Shown: positions 12,679 to 25,447 of the stretch, in pieces | Layout: every line of letters starts with the position of its first letter | Position numbering within the stretch: position 1 is the stretch's first letter | DNA from: Patiria miniata | Taxonomy: Eukaryota > Echinodermata > Asteroidea > Valvatida > Asterinidae | DNA: 64,000 nt | Direction: 5' to 3' | NCBI RefSeq assembly: GCF_015706575.1 | Contig: NW_024037051.1 | Span: 434,001 to 498,000, forward strand | Translations under genes and position numbers: made by a program | Notes under the pieces: model-generated | The model's database searches: none | Seen by the model: only the letters and a program-made list of their open reading frames with translations | Told to the model about the DNA's origin: nothing

Positions 12679-13110
12679 GTGTCGCGGGCGCTTGCAGGCA
12701 TTGCTGTTAGACTGACTGCACATAGGGGTACTACTGGCATTGATGCGCTATATCTTGAATTTTCTCCGCAAGTACTGGGTTTCAAAACCTGTCCTTTTGC
12801 CAGCTTGTTGGCCTATCATTAGCTTTCGAACAAGGTATAGTTTGTGCAGAACTTCCCAGGTTAAGGTACCTTTAGACCGCGATATACGAAGTTCGTGTCG
12901 CGGGCGCTTGCAGGCATTGCTGTTAGACTGACTGCACATAGGGGTACTACTGGCATTGATGCGCTATATCTTGAATTTTCTCCGCAAGTACTGAGTTTCA
13001 AAACCTGTCCTTTTGCCAGTTGTTGGCCTCATCACAAGCTTCCCAACAAGGTATAGTTTGTGCAGAACTTCCCAGGTTAAGGTACCTTTAGACCGCGATA
13101 TACGAAGTTC
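12679..13110 (+). repeat. Rare variant pair, shared with 51017-51448
   Basis: At 12679-12894 a B monomer lacks one base, so that CTATCATT replaces CTACTCATT, and it is followed by an a2 monomer. The same rare B variant followed by an a2-like monomer recurs at 51017-51232 and 51233-51448, some 38 kb away. The second a2-like copy differs in having t at 149. Confidence 0.7.
12895..13110 (+). repeat. Type a2 monomer: A with one T lost at 126-128 (216 bp)
   Basis: This is an A monomer in which TTT at 126-128 is shortened to TT. In the clean region copies start at 12895, 15496, 25448, 30219 and 34341. More copies occur in the indel-rich region, for example at 44094 and 51233. Confidence 0.88.
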
Positions 13111-13327
13111 GTGTCGCGGGCGCTTGCAGGCATTGCTGTTAGACTGACTGCACATAGGGGTACTACTGGCATTGATGCGCTATATCTTGAATTTTCTCCG
13201 CAAGTACTGAGTTTCAAAACCTGTCCTTTTGCCAGCTTGTTGGCCTACTCATTAGCTTTCGAACAAGGTATAGTTTGTGCAGAACTTCCCAGGTTAAGGT
13301 ACCTTTAGACCGCGATATACGAAGTTC
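13111..13327 (+). repeat. Type D monomer: A-type position 100 with B-type block
   Basis: It has a100 as in type A, then c126 and the full B-type 137-151 block, consistent with an exchange between positions 100 and 126. Copies start at 13111, 17229, 19831, 23950, 29785, 39112 and 39329. D takes the place of a B in the dimer/trimer order. Confidence 0.85.
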
Positions 13328-14412
13328 GTGTCGCGGGCGCTTGCAGGCATTGCTGTTAGACTGACTGCACATAGGGGTACTACTGGCATTGATGCGCTAT
13401 ATCTTGAATTTTCTCCGCAAGTACTGAGTTTCAAAACCTGTCCTTTTGCCAGCTTGTTGGCCTCATCACAAGCTTCCCAACAAGGTATAGTTTGTGCAGA
13501 ACTTCCCAGGTTAAGGTACCTTTAGACCGCGATATACGAAGTTCGTGTCGCGGGCGCTTGCAGGCATTGCTGTTAGACTGACTGCACATAGGGGTACTAC
13601 TGGCATTGATGCGCTATATCTTGAATTTTCTCCGCAAGTACTGAGTTTCAAAACCTGTCCTTTTGCCAGTTTGTTGGCCTCATCACAAGCTTCCCAACAA
13701 GGTATAGTTTGTGCAGAACTTCCCAGGTTAAGGTACCTTTAGACCGCGATATACGAAGTTCGTGTCGCGGGCGCTTGCAGGCATTGCTGTTAGACTGACT
13801 GCACATAGGGGTACTACTGGCATTGATGCGCTATATCTTGAATTTTCTCCGCAAGTACTGGGTTTCAAAACCTGTCCTTTTGCCAGCTTGTTGGCCTACT
13901 CATTAGCTTTCGAACAAGGTATAGTTTGTGCAGAACTTCCCAGGTTAAGGTACCTTTAGACCGCGATATACGAAGTTCGTGTCGCGGGCGCTTGCAGGCA
14001 TTGCTGTTAGACTGACTGCACATAGGGGTACTACTGGCATTGATGCGCTATATCTTGAATTTTCTCCGCAAGTACTGAGTTTCAAAACCTGTCCTTTTGC
14101 CAGTTTGTTGGCCTCATCACAAGCTTCCCAACAAGGTATAGTTTGTGCAGAACTTCCCAGGTTAAGGTACCTTTAGACCGCGATATACGAAGTTCGTGTC
14201 GCGGGCGCTTGCAGGCATTGCTGTTAGACTGACTGCACATAGGGGTACTACTGGCATTGATGCGCTATATCTTGAATTTTCTCCGCAAGTACTGGGTTTC
14301 AAAACCTGTCCTTTTGCCAGCTTGTTGGCCTACTCATTAGCTTTCGAACAAGGTATAGTTTGTGCAGAACTTCCCAGGTTAAGGTACCTTTAGACCGCGA
14401 TATACGAAGTTC
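13111..14412 (+). repeat. Recurrent six-monomer cassette D-A-A-B-A-B
   Basis: The order D, A, A, B, A, B occurs at 13111-14412, 19831-21132, 23950-25251 and 29785-31085; the last has a2 as its second A. The three right-hand copies share a longer context of ten monomers: A, the cassette, two A-block monomers and a B. Recurrence of a rare type in the same neighbourhood suggests multi-kilobase segmental duplication within the array. Confidence 0.72.
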
Positions 14413-14846
14413 GTGTCGCGGGCGCTTGCAGGCATTGCTGTTAGACTGACTGCACATAGGGGTACTACTGGCATTGATGCGCTATATCTTGAATTTTCTC
14501 CGCAAGTACTGAGTTTCAAAACCTGTCCTTTTGCCAGTTTGTTGGCCTCATCACAAGCTTCCCAACAAGGTATAGTTTGTGCAGAACTTCCCAGGTTAAG
14601 GTACCTTTAGACCGCGATATACGAAGTTCGTGTCGCGGGCGCTTGCAGGCATTGCTGTTAGACTGACTGCACATAGGGGTACTACTGGCATTGATGCGCT
14701 ATATCTTGAATTTTCTCCGCAAGTACTGGGTTTCAAAACCTGTCCTTTTGCCAGCTTGTTGGCCTACTCATTAGCTTTCGAACAAGGTATAGTTTGTGCA
14801 GAACTTCCCAGGTTAAGGTACCTTTAGACCGCGATATACGAAGTTC

Positions 14847-15062
14847 GTGTCGCGGGCGCTTGCAGGCATTGCTGTTAGACTGACTGCACATAGGGGTACT
14901 ACTGGCATTGATGCGCTATATCTTGAATTTTCTCCGCAAGTACTGGGTTTCAAAACCTGTCCTTTTGCCAGCTTGTTGGCCTACTCATTAGCTTCGAACA
15001 AGGTATAGTTTGTGCAGAACTTCCCAGGTTAAGGTACCTTTAGACCGCGATATACGAAGTTC
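14847..15062 (+). repeat. Type b2 monomer: B with one T lost at 147-149 (216 bp)
   Basis: This is a B monomer with TTT at 147-149 shortened to TT. Copies start at 14847, 22868 (which also has t126) and 23517. The copy at 14847 lies in an unusual run of four B-block monomers, 14630-15495, where the usual intervening A units are missing. Confidence 0.85.
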
Positions 15063-18000
15063 GTGTCGCGGGCGCTTGCAGGCATTGCTGTTAGACTGAC
15101 TGCACATAGGGGTACTACTGGCATTGATGCGCTATATCTTGAATTTTCTCCGCAAGTACTGGTTTCAAAACCTGTCCTTTTGCCAGCTTGTTGGCCTACT
15201 CATTAGCTTTCGAACAAGGTATAGTTTGTGCAGAACTTCCCAGGTTAAGGTACCTTTAGACCGCGATATACGAAGTTCGTGTCGCGGGCGCTTGCAGGCA
15301 TTGCTGTTAGACTGACTGCACATAGGGGTACTACTGGCATTGATGCGCTATATCTTGAATTTTCTCCGCAAGTACTGGGTTTCAAAACCTGTCCTTTTGC
15401 CAGCTTGTTGGCCTACTCATTAGCTTTCGAACAAGGTATAGTTTGTGCAGAACTTCCCAGGTTAAGGTACCTTTAGACCGCGATATACGAAGTTCGTGTC
15501 GCGGGCGCTTGCAGGCATTGCTGTTAGACTGACTGCACATAGGGGTACTACTGGCATTGATGCGCTATATCTTGAATTTTCTCCGCAAGTACTGAGTTTC
15601 AAAACCTGTCCTTTTGCCAGTTGTTGGCCTCATCACAAGCTTCCCAACAAGGTATAGTTTGTGCAGAACTTCCCAGGTTAAGGTACCTTTAGACCGCGAT
15701 ATACGAAGTTCGTGTCGCGGGCGCTTGCAGGCATTGCTGTTAGACTGACTGCACATAGGGGTACTACTGGCATTGATGCGCTATATCTTGAATTTTCTCC
15801 GCAAGTACTGGGTTTCAAAACCTGTCCTTTTGCCAGCTTGTTGGCCTACTCATTAGCTTTCGAACAAGGTATAGTTTGTGCAGAACTTCCCAGGTTAAGG
15901 TACCTTTAGACCGCGATATACGAAGTTCGTGTCGCGGGCGCTTGCAGGCATTGCTGTTAGACTGACTGCACATAGGGGTACTACTGGCATTGATGCGCTA
16001 TATCTTGAATTTTCTCCGCAAGTACTGGGTTTCAAAACCTGTCCTTTTGCCAGCTTGTTGGCCTACTCATTAGCTTTCGAACAAGGTATAGTTTGTGCAG
16101 AACTTCCCAGGTTAAGGTACCTTTAGACCGCGATATACGAAGTTCGTGTCGCGGGCGCTTGCAGGCATTGCTGTTAGACTGACTGCACATAGGGGTACTA
16201 CTGGCATTGATGCGCTATATCTTGAATTTTCTCCGCAAGTACTGAGTTTCAAAACCTGTCCTTTTGCCAGTTTGTTGGCCTCATCACAAGCTTCCCAACA
16301 AGGTATAGTTTGTGCAGAACTTCCCAGGTTAAGGTACCTTTAGACCGCGATATACGAAGTTCGTGTCGCGGGCGCTTGCAGGCATTGCTGTTAGACTGAC
16401 TGCACATAGGGGTACTACTGGCATTGATGCGCTATATCTTGAATTTTCTCCGCAAGTACTGGGTTTCAAAACCTGTCCTTTTGCCAGCTTGTTGGCCTAC
16501 TCATTAGCTTTCGAACAAGGTATAGTTTGTGCAGAACTTCCCAGGTTAAGGTACCTTTAGACCGCGATATACGAAGTTCGTGTCGCGGGCGCTTGCAGGC
16601 ATTGCTGTTAGACTGACTGCACATAGGGGTACTACTGGCATTGATGCGCTATATCTTGAATTTTCTCCGCAAGTACTGAGTTTCAAAACCTGTCCTTTTG
16701 CCAGTTTGTTGGCCTCATCACAAGCTTCCAACAAGGTATAGTTTGTGCAGAACTTCCCAGGTTAAGGTACCTTTAGACCGCGATATACGAAGTTCGTGTC
16801 GCGGGCGCTTGCAGGCATTGCTGTTAGACTGACTGCACATAGGGGTACTACTGGCATTGATGCGCTATATCTTGAATTTTCTCCGCAAGTACTGGGTTTC
16901 AAAACCTGTCCTTTTGCCAGCTTGTTGGCCTACTCATTAGCTTTCGAACAAGGTATAGTTTGTGCAGAACTTCCCAGGTTAAGGTACCTTTAGACCGCGA
17001 TATACGAAGTTCGTGTCGCGGGCGCTTGCAGGCATTGCTGTTAGACTGACTGCACATAGGGGTACTACTGGCATTGATGCGCTATATCTTGAATTTTCTC
17101 CGCAAGTACTGAGTTTCAAAACCTGTCCTTTTGCCAGTTTGTTGGCCTCATCACAAGCTTCCAACAAGGTATAGTTTGTGCAGAACTTCCCAGGTTAAGG
17201 TACCTTTAGACCGCGATATACGAAGTTCGTGTCGCGGGCGCTTGCAGGCATTGCTGTTAGACTGACTGCACATAGGGGTACTACTGGCATTGATGCGCTA
17301 TATCTTGAATTTTCTCCGCAAGTACTGAGTTTCAAAACCTGTCCTTTTGCCAGCTTGTTGGCCTACTCATTAGCTTTCGAACAAGGTATAGTTTGTGCAG
17401 AACTTCCCAGGTTAAGGTACCTTTAGACCGCGATATACGAAGTTCGTGTCGCGGGCGCTTGCAGGCATTGCTGTTAGACTGACTGCACATAGGGGTACTA
17501 CTGGCATTGATGCGCTATATCTTGAATTTTCTCCGCAAGTACTGAGTTTCAAAACCTGTCCTTTTGCCAGCTTGTTGGCCTCATCACAAGCTTCCCAACA
17601 AGGTATAGTTTGTGCAGAACTTCCCAGGTTAAGGTACCTTTAGACCGCGATATACGAAGTTCGTGTCGCGGGCGCTTGCAGGCATTGCTGTTAGACTGAC
17701 TGCACATAGGGGTACTACTGGCATTGATGCGCTATATCTTGAATTTTCTCCGCAAGTACTGAGTTTCAAAACCTGTCCTTTTGCCAGTTTGTTGGCCTCA
17801 TCACAAGCTTCCAACAAGGTATAGTTTGTGCAGAACTTCCCAGGTTAAGGTACCTTTAGACCGCGATATACGAAGTTCGTGTCGCGGGCGCTTGCAGGCA
17901 TTGCTGTTAGACTGACTGCACATAGGGGTACTACTGGCATTGATGCGCTATATCTTGAATTTTCTCCGCAAGTACTGGTTTCAAAACCTGTCCTTTTGCC

Positions 18001-21000
18001 AGCTTGTTGGCCTACTCATTAGCTTTCGAACAAGGTATAGTTTGTGCAGAACTTCCCAGGTTAAGGTACCTTTAGACCGCGATATACGAAGTTCGTGTCG
18101 CGGGCGCTTGCAGGCATTGCTGTTAGACTGACTGCACATAGGGGTACTACTGGCATTGATGCGCTATATCTTGAATTTTCTCCGCAAGTACTGAGTTTCA
18201 AAACCTGTCCTTTTGCCAGTTTGTTGGCCTCATCACAAGCTTCCCAACAAGGTATAGTTTGTGCAGAACTTCCCAGGTTAAGGTACCTTTAGACCGCGAT
18301 ATACGAAGTTCGTGTCGCGGGCGCTTGCAGGCATTGCTGTTAGACTGACTGCACATAGGGGTACTACTGGCATTGATGCGCTATATCTTGAATTTTCTCC
18401 GCAAGTACTGGGTTTCAAAACCTGTCCTTTTGCCAGCTTGTTGGCCTACTCATTAGCTTTCGAACAAGGTATAGTTTGTGCAGAACTTCCCAGGTTAAGG
18501 TACCTTTAGACCGCGATATACGAAGTTCGTGTCGCGGGCGCTTGCAGGCATTGCTGTTAGACTGACTGCACATAGGGGTACTACTGGCATTGATGCGCTA
18601 TATCTTGAATTTTCTCCGCAAGTACTGAGTTTCAAAACCTGTCCTTTTGCCAGTTTGTTGGCCTCATCACAAGCTTCCCAACAAGGTATAGTTTGTGCAG
18701 AACTTCCCAGGTTAAGGTACCTTTAGACCGCGATATACGAAGTTCGTGTCGCGGGCGCTTGCAGGCATTGCTGTTAGACTGACTGCACATAGGGGTACTA
18801 CTGGCATTGATGCGCTATATCTTGAATTTTCTCCGCAAGTACTGAGTTTCAAAACCTGTCCTTTTGCCAGTTTGTTGGCCTCATCACAAGCTTCCCAACA
18901 AGGTATAGTTTGTGCAGAACTTCCCAGGTTAAGGTACCTTTAGACCGCGATATACGAAGTTCGTGTCGCGGGCGCTTGCAGGCATTGCTGTTAGACTGAC
19001 TGCACATAGGGGTACTACTGGCATTGATGCGCTATATCTTGAATTTTCTCCGCAAGTACTGGGTTTCAAAACCTGTCCTTTTGCCAGCTTGTTGGCCTAC
19101 TCATTAGCTTTCGAACAAGGTATAGTTTGTGCAGAACTTCCCAGGTTAAGGTACCTTTAGACCGCGATATACGAAGTTCGTGTCGCGGGCGCTTGCAGGC
19201 ATTGCTGTTAGACTGACTGCACATAGGGGTACTACTGGCATTGATGCGCTATATCTTGAATTTTCTCCGCAAGTACTGAGTTTCAAAACCTGTCCTTTTG
19301 CCAGTTTGTTGGCCTCATCACAAGCTTCCCAACAAGGTATAGTTTGTGCAGAACTTCCCAGGTTAAGGTACCTTTAGACCGCGATATACGAAGTTCGTGT
19401 CGCGGGCGCTTGCAGGCATTGCTGTTAGACTGACTGCACATAGGGGTACTACTGGCATTGATGCGCTATATCTTGAATTTTCTCCGCAAGTACTGGGTTT
19501 CAAAACCTGTCCTTTTGCCAGCTTGTTGGCCTACTCATTAGCTTTCGAACAAGGTATAGTTTGTGCAGAACTTCCCAGGTTAAGGTACCTTTAGACCGCG
19601 ATATACGAAGTTCGTGTCGCGGGCGCTTGCAGGCATTGCTGTTAGACTGACTGCACATAGGGGTACTACTGGCATTGATGCGCTATATCTTGAATTTTCT
19701 CCGCAAGTACTGAGTTTCAAAACCTGTCCTTTTGCCAGTTTGTTGGCCTCATCACAAGCTTCCCAACAAGGTATAGTTTGTGCAGAACTTCCCAGGTTAA
19801 GGTACCTTTAGACCGCGATATACGAAGTTCGTGTCGCGGGCGCTTGCAGGCATTGCTGTTAGACTGACTGCACATAGGGGTACTACTGGCATTGATGCGC
19901 TATATCTTGAATTTTCTCCGCAAGTACTGAGTTTCAAAACCTGTCCTTTTGCCAGCTTGTTGGCCTACTCATTAGCTTTCGAACAAGGTATAGTTTGTGC
20001 AGAACTTCCCAGGTTAAGGTACCTTTAGACCGCGATATACGAAGTTCGTGTCGCGGGCGCTTGCAGGCATTGCTGTTAGACTGACTGCACATAGGGGTAC
20101 TACTGGCATTGATGCGCTATATCTTGAATTTTCTCCGCAAGTACTGAGTTTCAAAACCTGTCCTTTTGCCAGTTTGTTGGCCTCATCACAAGCTTCCCAA
20201 CAAGGTATAGTTTGTGCAGAACTTCCCAGGTTAAGGTACCTTTAGACCGCGATATACGAAGTTCGTGTCGCGGGCGCTTGCAGGCATTGCTGTTAGACTG
20301 ACTGCACATAGGGGTACTACTGGCATTGATGCGCTATATCTTGAATTTTCTCCGCAAGTACTGAGTTTCAAAACCTGTCCTTTTGCCAGTTTGTTGGCCT
20401 CATCACAAGCTTCCCAACAAGGTATAGTTTGTGCAGAACTTCCCAGGTTAAGGTACCTTTAGACCGCGATATACGAAGTTCGTGTCGCGGGCGCTTGCAG
20501 GCATTGCTGTTAGACTGACTGCACATAGGGGTACTACTGGCATTGATGCGCTATATCTTGAATTTTCTCCGCAAGTACTGGGTTTCAAAACCTGTCCTTT
20601 TGCCAGCTTGTTGGCCTACTCATTAGCTTTCGAACAAGGTATAGTTTGTGCAGAACTTCCCAGGTTAAGGTACCTTTAGACCGCGATATACGAAGTTCGT
20701 GTCGCGGGCGCTTGCAGGCATTGCTGTTAGACTGACTGCACATAGGGGTACTACTGGCATTGATGCGCTATATCTTGAATTTTCTCCGCAAGTACTGAGT
20801 TTCAAAACCTGTCCTTTTGCCAGTTTGTTGGCCTCATCACAAGCTTCCCAACAAGGTATAGTTTGTGCAGAACTTCCCAGGTTAAGGTACCTTTAGACCG
20901 CGATATACGAAGTTCGTGTCGCGGGCGCTTGCAGGCATTGCTGTTAGACTGACTGCACATAGGGGTACTACTGGCATTGATGCGCTATATCTTGAATTTT

Positions 21001-24000
21001 CTCCGCAAGTACTGGGTTTCAAAACCTGTCCTTTTGCCAGCTTGTTGGCCTACTCATTAGCTTTCGAACAAGGTATAGTTTGTGCAGAACTTCCCAGGTT
21101 AAGGTACCTTTAGACCGCGATATACGAAGTTCGTGTCGCGGGCGCTTGCAGGCATTGCTGTTAGACTGACTGCACATAGGGGTACTACTGGCATTGATGC
21201 GCTATATCTTGAATTTTCTCCGCAAGTACTGAGTTTCAAAACCTGTCCTTTTGCCAGTTTGTTGGCCTCATCACAAGCTTCCCAACAAGGTATAGTTTGT
21301 GCAGAACTTCCCAGGTTAAGGTACCTTTAGACCGCGATATACGAAGTTCGTGTCGCGGGCGCTTGCAGGCATTGCTGTTAGACTGACTGCACATAGGGGT
21401 ACTACTGGCATTGATGCGCTATATCTTGAATTTTCTCCGCAAGTACTGAGTTTCAAAACCTGTCCTTTTGCCAGTTTGTTGGCCTCATCACAAGCTTCCC
21501 AACAAGGTATAGTTTGTGCAGAACTTCCCAGGTTAAGGTACCTTTAGACCGCGATATACGAAGTTCGTGTCGCGGGCGCTTGCAGGCATTGCTGTTAGAC
21601 TGACTGCACATAGGGGTACTACTGGCATTGATGCGCTATATCTTGAATTTTCTCCGCAAGTACTGGGTTTCAAAACCTGTCCTTTTGCCAGCTTGTTGGC
21701 CTACTCATTAGCTTTCGAACAAGGTATAGTTTGTGCAGAACTTCCCAGGTTAAGGTACCTTTAGACCGCGATATACGAAGTTCGTGTCGCGGGCGCTTGC
21801 AGGCATTGCTGTTAGACTGACTGCACATAGGGGTACTACTGGCATTGATGCGCTATATCTTGAATTTTCTCCGCAAGTACTGAGTTTCAAAACCTGTCCT
21901 TTTGCCAGTTTGTTGGCCTCATCACAAGCTTCCCAACAAGGTATAGTTTGTGCAGAACTTCCCAGGTTAAGGTACCTTTAGACCGCGATATACGAAGTTC
22001 GTGTCGCGGGCGCTTGCAGGCATTGCTGTTAGACTGACTGCACATAGGGGTACTACTGGCATTGATGCGCTATATCTTGAATTTTCTCCGCAAGTACTGG
22101 TTTCAAAACCTGTCCTTTTGCCAGCTTGTTGGCCTACTCATTAGCTTTCGAACAAGGTATAGTTTGTGCAGAACTTCCCAGGTTAAGGTACCTTTAGACC
22201 GCGATATACGAAGTTCGTGTCGCGGGCGCTTGCAGGCATTGCTGTTAGACTGACTGCACATAGGGGTACTACTGGCATTGATGCGCTATATCTTGAATTT
22301 TCTCCGCAAGTACTGAGTTTCAAAACCTGTCCTTTTGCCAGTTTGTTGGCCTCATCACAAGCTTCCCAACAAGGTATAGTTTGTGCAGAACTTCCCAGGT
22401 TAAGGTACCTTTAGACCGCGATATACGAAGTTCGTGTCGCGGGCGCTTGCAGGCATTGCTGTTAGACTGACTGCACATAGGGGTACTACTGGCATTGATG
22501 CGCTATATCTTGAATTTTCTCCGCAAGTACTGGGTTTCAAAACCTGTCCTTTTGCCAGCTTGTTGGCCTACTCATTAGCTTTCGAACAAGGTATAGTTTG
22601 TGCAGAACTTCCCAGGTTAAGGTACCTTTAGACCGCGATATACGAAGTTCGTGTCGCGGGCGCTTGCAGGCATTGCTGTTAGACTGACTGCACATAGGGG
22701 TACTACTGGCATTGATGCGCTATATCTTGAATTTTCTCCGCAAGTACTGAGTTTCAAAACCTGTCCTTTTGCCAGTTTGTTGGCCTCATCACAAGCTTCC
22801 CAACAAGGTATAGTTTGTGCAGAACTTCCCAGGTTAAGGTACCTTTAGACCGCGATATACGAAGTTCGTGTCGCGGGCGCTTGCAGGCATTGCTGTTAGA
22901 CTGACTGCACATAGGGGTACTACTGGCATTGATGCGCTATATCTTGAATTTTCTCCGCAAGTACTGGGTTTCAAAACCTGTCCTTTTGCCAGTTTGTTGG
23001 CCTACTCATTAGCTTCGAACAAGGTATAGTTTGTGCAGAACTTCCCAGGTTAAGGTACCTTTAGACCGCGATATACGAAGTTCGTGTCGCGGGCGCTTGC
23101 AGGCATTGCTGTTAGACTGACTGCACATAGGGGTACTACTGGCATTGATGCGCTATATCTTGAATTTTCTCCGCAAGTACTGAGTTTCAAAACCTGTCCT
23201 TTTGCCAGTTTGTTGGCCTCATCACAAGCTTCCCAACAAGGTATAGTTTGTGCAGAACTTCCCAGGTTAAGGTACCTTTAGACCGCGATATACGAAGTTC
23301 GTGTCGCGGGCGCTTGCAGGCATTGCTGTTAGACTGACTGCACATAGGGGTACTACTGGCATTGATGCGCTATATCTTGAATTTTCTCCGCAAGTACTGA
23401 GTTTCAAAACCTGTCCTTTTGCCAGTTTGTTGGCCTCATCACAAGCTTCCAACAAGGTATAGTTTGTGCAGAACTTCCCAGGTTAAGGTACCTTTAGACC
23501 GCGATATACGAAGTTCGTGTCGCGGGCGCTTGCAGGCATTGCTGTTAGACTGACTGCACATAGGGGTACTACTGGCATTGATGCGCTATATCTTGAATTT
23601 TCTCCGCAAGTACTGGGTTTCAAAACCTGTCCTTTTGCCAGCTTGTTGGCCTACTCATTAGCTTCGAACAAGGTATAGTTTGTGCAGAACTTCCCAGGTT
23701 AAGGTACCTTTAGACCGCGATATACGAAGTTCGTGTCGCGGGCGCTTGCAGGCATTGCTGTTAGACTGACTGCACATAGGGGTACTACTGGCATTGATGC
23801 GCTATATCTTGAATTTTCTCCGCAAGTACTGAGTTTCAAAACCTGTCCTTTTGCCAGTTTGTTGGCCTCATCACAAGCTTCCCAACAAGGTATAGTTTGT
23901 GCAGAACTTCCCAGGTTAAGGTACCTTTAGACCGCGATATACGAAGTTCGTGTCGCGGGCGCTTGCAGGCATTGCTGTTAGACTGACTGCACATAGGGGT

Positions 24001-25251
24001 ACTACTGGCATTGATGCGCTATATCTTGAATTTTCTCCGCAAGTACTGAGTTTCAAAACCTGTCCTTTTGCCAGCTTGTTGGCCTACTCATTAGCTTTCG
24101 AACAAGGTATAGTTTGTGCAGAACTTCCCAGGTTAAGGTACCTTTAGACCGCGATATACGAAGTTCGTGTCGCGGGCGCTTGCAGGCATTGCTGTTAGAC
24201 TGACTGCACATAGGGGTACTACTGGCATTGATGCGCTATATCTTGAATTTTCTCCGCAAGTACTGAGTTTCAAAACCTGTCCTTTTGCCAGTTTGTTGGC
24301 CTCATCACAAGCTTCCCAACAAGGTATAGTTTGTGCAGAACTTCCCAGGTTAAGGTACCTTTAGACCGCGATATACGAAGTTCGTGTCGCGGGCGCTTGC
24401 AGGCATTGCTGTTAGACTGACTGCACATAGGGGTACTACTGGCATTGATGCGCTATATCTTGAATTTTCTCCGCAAGTACTGAGTTTCAAAACCTGTCCT
24501 TTTGCCAGTTTGTTGGCCTCATCACAAGCTTCCCAACAAGGTATAGTTTGTGCAGAACTTCCCAGGTTAAGGTACCTTTAGACCGCGATATACGAAGTTC
24601 GTGTCGCGGGCGCTTGCAGGCATTGCTGTTAGACTGACTGCACATAGGGGTACTACTGGCATTGATGCGCTATATCTTGAATTTTCTCCGCAAGTACTGG
24701 GTTTCAAAACCTGTCCTTTTGCCAGCTTGTTGGCCTACTCATTAGCTTTCGAACAAGGTATAGTTTGTGCAGAACTTCCCAGGTTAAGGTACCTTTAGAC
24801 CGCGATATACGAAGTTCGTGTCGCGGGCGCTTGCAGGCATTGCTGTTAGACTGACTGCACATAGGGGTACTACTGGCATTGATGCGCTATATCTTGAATT
24901 TTCTCCGCAAGTACTGAGTTTCAAAACCTGTCCTTTTGCCAGTTTGTTGGCCTCATCACAAGCTTCCCAACAAGGTATAGTTTGTGCAGAACTTCCCAGG
25001 TTAAGGTACCTTTAGACCGCGATATACGAAGTTCGTGTCGCGGGCGCTTGCAGGCATTGCTGTTAGACTGACTGCACATAGGGGTACTACTGGCATTGAT
25101 GCGCTATATCTTGAATTTTCTCCGCAAGTACTGGGTTTCAAAACCTGTCCTTTTGCCAGCTTGTTGGCCTACTCATTAGCTTTCGAACAAGGTATAGTTT
25201 GTGCAGAACTTCCCAGGTTAAGGTACCTTTAGACCGCGATATACGAAGTTC

Positions 25252-25447
25252 GTGTCGCGGGCGCTTGCAGGCATTGCTGTTAGACTGACTGCACATGCGC
25301 TATATCTTGAATTTTCTCCGCAAGTACTGAGTTTCAAAACCTGTCCTTTTGCCAGTTTGTTGGCCTCATCACAAGCTTCCCAACAAGGTATAGTTTGTGC
25401 AGAACTTCCCAGGTTAAGGTACCTTTAGACCGCGATATACGAAGTTC
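25252..25447 (+). repeat. Deleted monomer (196 bp)
   Basis: A 21-bp segment, monomer positions 46-66, is missing at the junction near 25296. The deletion has a 2-bp AT microhomology at its ends. The rest is a normal type A monomer. It is the only multi-base deletion I see in the 193 monomers of the clean region, and the only change there that falls in the otherwise constant part. Confidence 0.9.

Larger units (their letters stand above)
1..18094 (+). repeat. Left part of the clean array: irregular A/B order
   Basis: Monomers from 105 to 18094 are mostly A and B, but hybrids are commoner here than further right. Starts of hybrid or one-off variants are 755, 1839, 2490, 3575, 7476, 8127, 9211, 12247 and 12679. 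AB dimers dominate from 2707 to 5308, from 6825 to 9210 and from 13762 to 14846. B-block runs occur at 14630-15495 (four units) and 15712-16145 (two units). No coding gene or other element lies in this stretch. Confidence 0.88.
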
